DNA of 64,000 bases, taken from NCBI RefSeq assembly GCF_902770715.1, contig NZ_CACXTS010000001.1, positions 46,994 through 110,993 on the forward strand, written 5' to 3'. Positions 55,677 through 62,691 of the stretch are shown here, one piece after another. The notes beneath the pieces are model-generated. The model was not told the DNA's origin and made no database searches. It saw only the letters and a program-made list of their open reading frames with translations. Numbering within the stretch: position 1 is the first letter of the stretch; every line of letters begins with the position of its first letter. Made by a program: the position numbers and the translations under genes. The stretch comes from an uncultured Methanobrevibacter sp. GTDB taxonomy: Archaea; Methanobacteriota; Methanobacteria; Methanobacteriales; Methanobacteriaceae.

Positions 55677-55787
55677 ATGTTGGAACAAGAAGTAAATGGA
55701 GAAACCCATGTTTTAGTCCCAAAAGACATCTGGGCTAGAATATGGTTGGTCTTTGATAGAATTGAAAACTTGGGTGAATTCAAATGA
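55677..55787 (+). CDS. 36-residue provirus ORF
   Basis: ATG 55677 preceded by CGGGAG at about 7 bp, TGA at 55785-55787. It encodes MLEQEVNGETHVLVPKDIWA followed by a hydrophobic/acidic end. Small, but it has a sensible ribosome binding site and codon use. Function unknown. Confidence 0.45.
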   Translation: MLEQEVNGETHVLVPKDIWARIWLVFDRIENLGEFK

Positions 55788-55827
55788 ATGGCTATTCACT
55801 TATTGCATTAATTGAGGTTGATTAATT

Positions 55828-56106
55828 ATGACAACCTCAATTAATCAATTTGAAGACAATTTCTGCGGCATTTTAACTCACAGTGGTGAGGTCAAAATTG
55901 CCAAAGGTGATGTCGAACAGGAAATCCTCTATATCGATGATGAGGGTATCGTATTGGTGGACGGTGGAAAAAAGGCATACCAAACAGCAATACACTCCAA
56001 GCTATTGCCGTTAATCCAATATGCAACAGCTGGGGATACAGGATTCATCAAGTTCATAAGAGGAGAAGCCTACATTGTAGGATTCAGGAAAAACAGGAGT
56101 GACTGA
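55828..56106 (+). CDS. 92-residue provirus protein of unknown function
   Basis: It begins MTTSINQFEDNFCGILTHSG and is beta-rich (VKIAKGDVEQEILYIDDEGIVLVDGGKKAYQT). A TTGAGGTTG lies upstream. Its stop is next to the following gene's start. No known family. Confidence 0.6.
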   Translation: MTTSINQFEDNFCGILTHSGEVKIAKGDVEQEILYIDDEGIVLVDGGKKAYQTAIHSKLLPLIQYATAGDTGFIKFIRGEAYIVGFRKNRSD

Positions 56107-56107
56107 C

Positions 56108-56332
56108 ATGGAAAAGGCAATTCTTGAAATGCAAAAGGATTTGGATGAAGGACATTTCATTGCATTTGTATCTGCAAATGAAAATCCGTATTGTGCGGTA
56201 ATGAAATCAGATGAATTGAATTTTCCGGACAGTAAAACAGTTGTTATTCACAAAAACGATGGCAGAACTACAATAATTAACTTGAATTTTATTATTGAGG
56301 TCTGCATCAGGAGAGTTGGTCAGTATGCCTAA
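56108..56332 (+). CDS. 74-residue provirus protein of unknown function
   Basis: I start it at ATG 56108, with AGGAGTG upstream; a GTG at 56099 overlaps the previous gene. It has an N-terminal charged helix (MEKAILEMQKDLDEGHFIAFV) and two beta strands. Its 3' end overlaps the next small gene by 8 bp, so the genes are translationally linked. Confidence 0.55.
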   Translation: MEKAILEMQKDLDEGHFIAFVSANENPYCAVMKSDELNFPDSKTVVIHKNDGRTTIINLNFIIEVCIRRVGQYA

Positions 56333-56459
56333 ACCAGCTAGATTATATCCAAAAGAAGAACCGATGGATCCCAATCCAAAAATGATTTTTATTGGAAGCA
56401 TGTTATTTGCCGTGGCTATCGGCTGGATTGGAATAGCAACAAGTACAGGAGGATTATAA
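56325..56459 (+). CDS. 44-residue single-span membrane protein
   Basis: ATG 56325 to TAA 56459, with AGGAGAG upstream inside the previous gene. A polar N-terminus (MPKPARLYPKEEPMDPNPK) is followed by one hydrophobic helix (MIFIGSMLFAVAIGWIGIAT). Small membrane proteins are frequent in early virus operons. Function unknown. Confidence 0.6.
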   Translation: MPKPARLYPKEEPMDPNPKMIFIGSMLFAVAIGWIGIATSTGGL

Positions 56460-56493
56460 ATTAATCCTCCCAAATTTTTCAAGGTGATAAAAA

Positions 56494-57048
56494 ATGGTAA
56501 AAGCAGAACTAATAGAAGAACCACAAGTGAGTGAAATTGTCGCTGCTGCTGATAATGTCCCGGATGTTGGTGTAGCTATTGAACAGTGGGACGCTTATCA
56601 AAAACTCTGTAAAGGATTACTCAATGACAGTGACTATCAGGAAATCATAGTCAAGGAAAAAGACGAAGACGGAAACTACGTTAAAGTGAAAAGACACTTC
56701 AAGAAAAAATCAGCATGGCAAAAGCTATCTCGTGCATTCAATGTTGATACTGAAATCATTGACCGTGATTTGGAGAGAACCAAAATGGGCAGAATCAGAG
56801 AAGCATACTACTGCGTGCGCGCAACCTTGCCTAACGGCAGAAGTGTAGAATCAGATGCACTATGCTCAAGGTCTGAGAAACGAAAAGACAAAGTGTCAGA
56901 CCACACAATAATGTCAACTGCAAAGACCCGTGCAACCAATCGTGCAATAGCTGAACTGATAGGTGCAGGTGAAACATCAGCAGAAGAAATGACAGCAGAA
57001 AAGATTGTAACTCAATCAAAATTTCTAAAAGAGGATAACTCCTCTTAA
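56494..57048 (+). CDS. Provirus protein with recombination-protein-like C-terminus
   Basis: 184 residues, ATG preceded by AAGGTGAT. The segment MSTAKTRATNRAIAELIGAGETSAEEM is like the TRAxNRA-x(4)-G-x-G-xxSAEE motif of many phage and archaeal-virus proteins that sit beside single-strand annealing or ssDNA-binding genes. I therefore suspect a role in recombination or replication, but the match is to a motif only. It is followed 23 bp later by the 167-residue gene. Confidence 0.55.
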   Translation: MVKAELIEEPQVSEIVAAADNVPDVGVAIEQWDAYQKLCKGLLNDSDYQEIIVKEKDEDGNYVKVKRHFKKKSAWQKLSRAFNVDTEIIDRDLERTKMGRIREAYYCVRATLPNGRSVESDALCSRSEKRKDKVSDHTIMSTAKTRATNRAIAELIGAGETSAEEMTAEKIVTQSKFLKEDNSS

Positions 57049-57071
57049 AAATTTTTTAGGAGAGAATTAAA

Positions 57072-57575
57072 ATGAGTTTTGAAAACACAAAACAAACCAT
57101 ATTTACCGGAACAGAATTGGACTTTGAAGAAATAGTTGAAATACCGGACGGATATGAAAAAGCCGAACTAAGAGACTTTGAAGATGGAACTTTAATAACC
57201 GGCAGGCCTGAAATGTCATCAGTCACATCATACACTTTCGATGATGACGGTGAGGAAAAAACCGTAAACCGTTTCAAGTTATTTATTTTCAAAGACAGCG
57301 AAAAACTATACGTTGAAATAAACGTGAATCTTAAAAATGATGGTGACCTTCACAAAAACATCAGAAAAGGAAGTGTGCTCTTTGACTTCATAACCTCTAT
57401 CTTAGAATTGGAAAATGCAGGTTCAGTAGGCAGATCCAATATTCATAGAAACGTCAACCTTGCAGAATACCGTGAATTCGTCAATAGCTTAGATGAAATG
57501 ACCATACAGGTTAAAGAGAAATCCGGAAGCTACATCTATTACAGTTTCATTGTACGTGATGTCCAAGTAAAGTAA
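57072..57575 (+). CDS. Provirus protein, possible ssDNA-binding partner
   Basis: 167 residues, largely beta with acidic patches (YTFDDDGEEKTVNRFKLFIFKDSEKLYVEINV). The fold pattern could be an OB-type strand set, which with its position between a recombination-like gene and the AAA+ protein suggests ssDNA binding. No motif proves it. AGGAGAG precedes the ATG. Confidence 0.5.
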   Translation: MSFENTKQTIFTGTELDFEEIVEIPDGYEKAELRDFEDGTLITGRPEMSSVTSYTFDDDGEEKTVNRFKLFIFKDSEKLYVEINVNLKNDGDLHKNIRKGSVLFDFITSILELENAGSVGRSNIHRNVNLAEYREFVNSLDEMTIQVKEKSGSYIYYSFIVRDVQVK

Positions 57576-57588
57576 ATGGAGTATAAAC

Positions 57589-59280
57589 ATGAGTAATGTA
57601 GCTGAATTACCGACAAAGGATACAATAACCCTAATCATCAACAGAAAGAATGATAAGGTTACATATGTATTTAAAAACAGGTACGGTAATAAAATCGGAG
57701 AGTATACTAATAAATCTCCAGCTACATTATCTTCCCAAAGTAATGTCGCAAGGCAGTTCAAACAAATCGTAAATCCTAAAGGTGACCTCAAACCCAGACA
57801 GGTCAACAACCAGTTCAGTGAACTAAAACAGCTATTGCAGCTTAACTATGAAAATGAACTATCGGTAATTGAGCAGGAAATAGCTGACAAAAAGCAGGCC
57901 GAACAGGAAAAAGATGCCTCCAAATTAAAGGAGGCTATCACTAAACTGCAATCGTTGGACTGTCCATTGATTTATATTGGAAGCATTGTTGAATGGTTTA
58001 CAGCAGGTGAACGCAACAATATCCTTTATGCATTTACTGTATATGCAGGCCAAGTCATTTTGCAAAATCCGGTATCAGTAATATGTCTGGGTGAGGCAAG
58101 CAGCGGCAAATCCCACATTCAGCAAACCGCACTGAAACTGATTCCTAAAAGATTTGTTGTCAATGAAAAGAAAATCACTGAAGCGGCACTCTTCAACCGT
58201 GCCAAAAAGGACAAATATTTCTATGACGGTAAAATCGTTAACTATGGTGATATGGGTGGAAGCAACGACCATGAATTCATGGAAGAGTCTAAAAACCTAA
58301 TGAAGGAACTTCAATCCGACGGCTTTCTAAACAAGCCTTTAAACATTTCCGATGGTGAAGGAGGATGGGATGTAAAAGATTTGGAGCTTGTCGGCAGACC
58401 CTGTCTTACATATACTACAGTGCCTAACCATTATTTTGATGACCAGGAAATGAGCAGAAGTATCTTTATCACTCCAAGAATGGATAACCAAAAGATATTC
58501 AATCAAAGAAACAGTGCACTGGAATTCAAGCATGGACGAAGCTACAAGATTCTAAAACAATATGAAAGGGAAGCTGAGCTAGTGCCATACATGCTGCTGC
58601 ACCTTAAAGAAGTCTTTGAAGATATTGTGGTGATTAATCCATATGTGTATTTTGTCATAAACTTCCTTAAAAACTCTTCTTTCTATAAAAGGGATTTTGA
58701 CAAGTTCAATAGACTTTTAAAAACAATAACGGCCTTGAACTATTACAACCATGAAGTCTATGACATTGGTGGCAAGAAGGTGATATTGACAAATATTGCA
58801 GATGTGCAGCTGTTTATGAGCCTGCTTAAGCCATACAATGAAAGCATATCAGCCAACCTTGCTCCCAAAGCGGTTGAAGTCCTCAACGATATTAGAAATA
58901 ATATTGATGAGTGGAGAATGAGCAAGGATAGGGAAGTGCTGGATATGGGAATCACAACCAACGATTACTTCTCACTTCAGAGCCTCGGACTGAGCAAGGC
59001 ATCAGCAAGGAAATACATGTATGAACTGGCAGACAAGGGATTTCTACAGATTACTGATCATGTCGGCAGATCCAATGTATATGATCTGGCCAAAAGTGAA
59101 GTTGAATCCATAAACTATGACTTAAAGCACATTGACGATTCAACATATGAAAACATCTGCTATGAAATTGGCGAATGGGTTGTAGACATTATGAAGGAAG
59201 ATAAATTTGTTGAGGGGTTAAGTATTATGAACTTTGATCCAACGGTTAAAAAACCAACATGGATAGATAAAAAACCATAA
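57589..59280 (+). CDS. AAA+/P-loop replication ATPase with C-terminal winged helix
   Basis: 563 residues. A coiled coil (about 85-122) precedes Walker A GEASSGKSH (168-176), a Walker-B-like KIVNYGDMGG (215-224) and EMSRSIFITP (288-296) as a likely arginine finger region. The C-terminal 110 residues contain a winged helix (SLQSLGLSKASARKYMYELADKGFLQITD). Size and layout resemble MCM- or Rep-like helicase/initiator proteins of archaeal viruses and plasmids. Iteron-like repeats begin in its last codons, so it probably initiates element replication at that site. Confidence 0.72.
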   Translation: MSNVAELPTKDTITLIINRKNDKVTYVFKNRYGNKIGEYTNKSPATLSSQSNVARQFKQIVNPKGDLKPRQVNNQFSELKQLLQLNYENELSVIEQEIADKKQAEQEKDASKLKEAITKLQSLDCPLIYIGSIVEWFTAGERNNILYAFTVYAGQVILQNPVSVICLGEASSGKSHIQQTALKLIPKRFVVNEKKITEAALFNRAKKDKYFYDGKIVNYGDMGGSNDHEFMEESKNLMKELQSDGFLNKPLNISDGEGGWDVKDLELVGRPCLTYTTVPNHYFDDQEMSRSIFITPRMDNQKIFNQRNSALEFKHGRSYKILKQYEREAELVPYMLLHLKEVFEDIVVINPYVYFVINFLKNSSFYKRDFDKFNRLLKTITALNYYNHEVYDIGGKKVILTNIADVQLFMSLLKPYNESISANLAPKAVEVLNDIRNNIDEWRMSKDREVLDMGITTNDYFSLQSLGLSKASARKYMYELADKGFLQITDHVGRSNVYDLAKSEVESINYDLKHIDDSTYENICYEIGEWVVDIMKEDKFVEGLSIMNFDPTVKKPTWIDKKP

Positions 59281-59360
59281 AAACTGAAAAAACCATGAAA
59301 ACCAAAAAAACTAAAAAACTATAAAAACCATGTAAACTTTAAAAAACTTTTTAAAAAGTT
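59271..59360 (+). repeat. Iteron-like 18-bp direct repeats, candidate replication origin
   Basis: AAAACCATAAAAAC (59271), AAAACCATGAAAAC (59289) and AAAACCATGTAAAC (59324) recur with an 18-bp step; the missing unit near 59307 (AAAACTAAAAAACT) is degenerate. A palindrome ACTTTTTAAAAAGT follows at 59347-59360, and the inverted copy GTTTTCATGGTTTT lies at 59613-59626. The block is extremely AT-rich and sits directly behind the AAA+ gene. Confidence 0.65.
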
Positions 59361-59652
59361 TTTATAAAAAATTGCTTACAGTTGTTTTTAGAGTAATTGA
59401 AGGATTTTGTGTTGGTTTTGATGATGAGGATTTTATTAAAAAACTAAGGTTTTGAGGATAAGCTGGGGCAAGTTTAACAAGTGTCCCCGCATACTCTGGA
59501 AAAATATGGTTTTTTAAAATTTCATTTTTGTGAAAACTAAGGAGAATCATTATTATTTGATTTAAAGATTTTCAAAGAGTTTTTAAAAAAACCATCCCAT
59601 AAGTTCTCAATAGTTTTCATGGTTTTTAAGGTTTTTATAAAAATTGATTATT
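59361..59652. other. Non-coding AT-rich stretch behind the iterons
   Basis: About 290 bp with no supported gene. It holds one inverted iteron copy (59613-59626) and an AAAAACCATCCCAT partial copy near 59587, so it may be the rest of an origin. Confidence 0.4.
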
Positions 59653-59967
59653 ATGAAATCTATAAAACAACAGATAATTGAAGCCAAAAAAGAAAAAAGA
59701 GAAAGGGAGGAAGAGATGTGGTTTGTAGATTACTGTAACAACTGCAAAACAGGATTGGCTTCAGAACACGATGTTGCCTGCCACCATCCATATTACTGCT
59801 GGCATGAAGGCGAAGCAGCTATTGTACAGGCAGGAATTGTCCTGATAGATGAGTTTAGAAGGCAGCATGGATACGTCACATCACAGATGTATTGGCAATA
59901 TAAGGAGTTGAGAAAAAGGCAGCGCCAGTTAATCTGGCGAGGCAGAAGAGAATTATTAAGAGGTTAA
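59653..59967 (+). CDS. Small cysteine/histidine-rich provirus protein
   Basis: 104 residues from ATG 59653. The region CNNCKTGLASEHDVACHHPYYCWH offers CxxC, C-H-H and C ligands for one or two zinc ions. Both termini are highly charged (KKEKREREEEMW; ELRKRQRQLIWRGRR). It is probably a nucleic-acid-binding or regulatory protein. A TTG at 59644 is an alternative start. Confidence 0.6.
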   Translation: MKSIKQQIIEAKKEKREREEEMWFVDYCNNCKTGLASEHDVACHHPYYCWHEGEAAIVQAGIVLIDEFRRQHGYVTSQMYWQYKELRKRQRQLIWRGRRELLRG

Positions 59968-60084
59968 ATAATAAATAAGTTAGAGTTATGCAAAATAATC
60001 ATATTTATTATATATAAAGAGATTTATATTTTTATATATTAATGAAAAGGTTCTGAAAAAAGTGAAAAATGAAATGGTTATTTA

Positions 60085-61092
60085 ATGTTCAGAGCACTTA
60101 GGTATACTTTCAATAAAAGATTTGATATTATGAATGATGAAATGAATAAACATAAATCACCATTTGCCAAATATGACGATGGGGCAAAAACAAGAAAACC
60201 ATTAACTTATGCACCAAGTGAGGATTTTAAAAGAACATTCTTGAAATTCATTGACAAAAGATTTAATTCAGTTAGTAGTGCAATTGATTTAATGGTTAAA
60301 GATTATATTTTCAAATATGCATTTGAATCAAAAGGATATTACGAAAAAACAATTGTTTGTGTGTTATCTAAAGGTGAAATCCATCATGCATTAGAAGATG
60401 ATGCGTATGAACCAGTTGATTATGAAAGATTTAAAGATTTTCCTTTACCTATTCATAAAGTTGGGATACTTAATAGGCATGCTAAAAGTAAATTTGATGA
60501 TGAGGTTGTAGATAATGAAATGGTTGAAAATTATGAACTCATTGCTGCTTTAGTTCATGATAAATCATATGGTGATGTTGATTTAATTACAAAAGATTTT
60601 GTTTATAATAATTATACTCATTCTTTTCTTCATTCATTAGAAGAAGATGCAATTGTTCTTGAAATAGCTTTGAATAATAATTTGGATGCAAATTTTAATG
60701 ATGTTTATTGTTTTGAAAATGATGATGGAACTTTTGATGAAAATAAGCATGTTGGTGTTAATATTGTTAATCTGGGGGCTACTGAATTTCATGTGGATGC
60801 GTTTCCAATCATTTATTATTGGAGTTTAGATCAAGATTTTAATGTTGTTATTCAAGATATTTTCAAGATAACTAATGATGATTTGGTTAAGTTAGTTCAC
60901 AAATATTGTGAGGATATGGGGGATTTGTTTACAATATTGGATAAGTTAATTGAAATTGGCACTGGTTATGAAATCCGATTAAAGGAAGAGTTGGAACATA
61001 AAAAAGAATTAGAACGTCAGTTATATAATTCGGAACAAAGAATCAAGAGATTAAGAAAAGCTATTGATATTGATAAGAAAGTTAATAATTAA
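60085..61092 (+). CDS. Unknown provirus protein with RHH-like N-terminus and C-terminal coiled coil
   Basis: 335 residues. Residues 38-77 (KPLTYAPSEDFKRTF...NSVSSAIDLMVKDYIF) have the strand-helix-helix order and spacing of a ribbon-helix-helix DNA-binding domain. The middle is acidic with no known fold. The last 50 residues (LKEELEHKKELERQLYNSEQRIKRL) form a coiled coil. DNA-binding head plus oligomerising tail would suit a partition or repressor protein, and paired palindromes lie just downstream of the gene. Codon use is much more AT-rich than in the host genes. Confidence 0.5.
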   Translation: MFRALRYTFNKRFDIMNDEMNKHKSPFAKYDDGAKTRKPLTYAPSEDFKRTFLKFIDKRFNSVSSAIDLMVKDYIFKYAFESKGYYEKTIVCVLSKGEIHHALEDDAYEPVDYERFKDFPLPIHKVGILNRHAKSKFDDEVVDNEMVENYELIAALVHDKSYGDVDLITKDFVYNNYTHSFLHSLEEDAIVLEIALNNNLDANFNDVYCFENDDGTFDENKHVGVNIVNLGATEFHVDAFPIIYYWSLDQDFNVVIQDIFKITNDDLVKLVHKYCEDMGDLFTILDKLIEIGTGYEIRLKEELEHKKELERQLYNSEQRIKRLRKAIDIDKKVNN

Positions 61093-61102
61093 TTTATTTT
61101 AT

Positions 61103-61181
61103 GTTATAACTTGTTATAACATATTATTTTTTTAAAATTGTTATTAATTTATCTTTTTTTATTGTTATAACAGGTTATAAC
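61103..61181. promoter_or_regulatory. Two tandem pairs of the palindrome GTTATAAC
   Basis: GTTATAAC is its own reverse complement and occurs at 61103-61110, 61113-61120, 61164-61171 and 61174-61181. Within each pair the step is 10 bp (one helical turn), and the pairs are 61 bp apart (about six turns). Such repeated 8-bp palindromes are typical operators or partition sites of ribbon-helix-helix proteins such as MetJ. Confidence 0.6.
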
Positions 61182-61517
61182 AGTTATTTTATCAAAACAT
61201 TTATATAATATTTTGTTTAATATGTATTATTGCAATTAGCAAAAAAAGTTAATTGTAGGCAAAAATTTTTAAGAATTTTTGTAACAAATAGTTTAAAATA
61301 AAAAAAATCATTGGTTTAAACAAGTAAATAATCCAAATTAGGCACATGGGATTACTTACTTGGATAAAACTTTGCTTTCATTAAATCACCTAAAAGCATG
61401 ATTTTATTTTTAGTTAATTACTAATATAAATATTACTACTTTTTTTTGAAAGCATTGTTTTATCAGTTCCATGAATTATTGATTTAACTATTTTTCATAA
61501 AATTGGGATTGATAAAA
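61182..61517. promoter_or_regulatory. Non-coding stretch with a 14-bp inverted repeat
   Basis: CAAGTAAATAATCC (61321-61334) pairs 13 of 14 with GGATTACTTACTTG (61349-61362) around a 14-base spacer. Otherwise this AT-rich stretch of about 336 bp contains no gene that I can support. The inverted repeat lies 156 bp before the 61518 ORF. Confidence 0.45.
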
Positions 61518-61712
61518 ATGGTAAAATGCGGATTATTTGTAAGTATGTTTGATGATTGCATTGAAAAATTGAATTCATTTGTATTTAAAACAAATGGAAT
61601 ATTTAACGTATTAATGATAGTATTTGTTGAATTAAGATTGAAAAAGCTCTTTGATGATTCATTAAGTGATTCAATTGTAAGTAAAATTTCAAAACAATTT
61701 GTAGGGGAATGA
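61518..61712 (+). CDS. Small provirus protein of unknown function
   Basis: 64 residues from ATG 61518 (MVKCGLFVSMFDDCIEKLNS), a TTG at 61503 being the longer alternative. It has one moderately hydrophobic stretch (NGIFNVLMIVFVELRL). It overlaps the following gene by 4 bp. AT-rich codons as in its neighbours. No family. Confidence 0.55.
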   Translation: MVKCGLFVSMFDDCIEKLNSFVFKTNGIFNVLMIVFVELRLKKLFDDSLSDSIVSKISKQFVGE

Positions 61713-62278
61713 TATTCGTGGCAATATTACTCGATAATTATAGATTTATTAAAACAAACTATTTTGACTTAAAACAAGCATTAACAAAACACGGTGCATC
61801 AAGATTTTGTTTTGATTTTGGATTTTTGAATCATGATTGCATAAACATGTATTCTAATTTTGCATTAGCTCCATTGAACAAAGATTTTGCATGTAAAAGA
61901 ACACTTGTTTATGGAGATGGCAAAAAAATATCTATTAATTATAAATTTGGATTGTTTGATGATGATTTAATAAATATTGATCTTCCACGCATTGAAATCA
62001 ACGAATCTAATTACAAAGAGTATGGAGTTATCATTTCTAAGTGGAATGATTATTTTGATATAATCAATTCATTAACAAAACATTTTGGATATGTGGATAT
62101 TGATAATGATAAATCATTTATTTTATCAAATTGCGAGTTGATGAATTTTGCATTAGTTCCATTTACATTAAGGGTTGATGAAAATGATATTGTTCTGGAG
62201 AATGTGGAAAAAGAAATGACAACAAATGAATTTGATGCTTTCATTGAGTCCTTTGTTGTTGATGATTCTCTCCTATAA
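61709..62278 (+). CDS. Provirus protein of unknown function
   Basis: 189 residues, starting ATG 61709 after GGGGA (a GTG nine bases later is an alternative). Aromatic and Asn/Asp-rich, with repeated hydrophobic patches (FCFDFGFLNHDCINMYSNFALAPL). No known domain. It shares the atypically AT-rich codon use of the two genes before it, which together may be a cargo block between the replication and packaging genes. Confidence 0.55.
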   Translation: MIFVAILLDNYRFIKTNYFDLKQALTKHGASRFCFDFGFLNHDCINMYSNFALAPLNKDFACKRTLVYGDGKKISINYKFGLFDDDLINIDLPRIEINESNYKEYGVIISKWNDYFDIINSLTKHFGYVDIDNDKSFILSNCELMNFALVPFTLRVDENDIVLENVEKEMTTNEFDAFIESFVVDDSLL

Positions 62279-62365
62279 ATGGATATGATTAATAGATATT
62301 TTTTAAGAAGAGGAACAGTCTCTGAATAAAATTTTGTAAATAGTTGTAATGATTTAAGCAAGTAT

Positions 62366-62398
62366 TGATTGCATTGGAACTAGTTTACAATGCAATCA
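62366..62398. promoter_or_regulatory. Perfect 11-bp inverted repeat with a palindromic loop
   Basis: TGATTGCATTG (62366-62376) pairs exactly with CAATGCAATCA (62388-62398); the spacer contains the palindrome AACTAGTT. It follows the 62278 stop and precedes the portal gene. The remaining 413-bp gap (62279-62691) shows no supported gene; TATA-like runs occur at 62650-62690. Confidence 0.5.
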
Positions 62399-62691
62399 TA
62401 TAATATTTTGATATTTTCTGTGGTTGGGGTAAAATTAAAATTTTAAATGTTATTAATTATCTTTCAGAACCTTTGGTGAATAATTCTGATATGGATGATT
62501 TATAACTATGTGGTTAATTTATATTATTTTGAAGATTACTCAAGAATGTATTGAATTCAATGGTTTACTTGTAGTTTAAATTCATTTTTAATATCATTGA
62601 ATTATGATGATTTTCACATATTTTGCCGATAAGTTAATTTATTATGTTATTTATATAAAAAATATAATAAATAATATAATAAAAAATTGTA

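Noticed and set aside
59281..59345. Low-complexity A-rich assembly artefact
   Set aside because: The CCAT-containing units keep an 18-bp period and have an inverted copy about 300 bp away, which an artefact would not explain.
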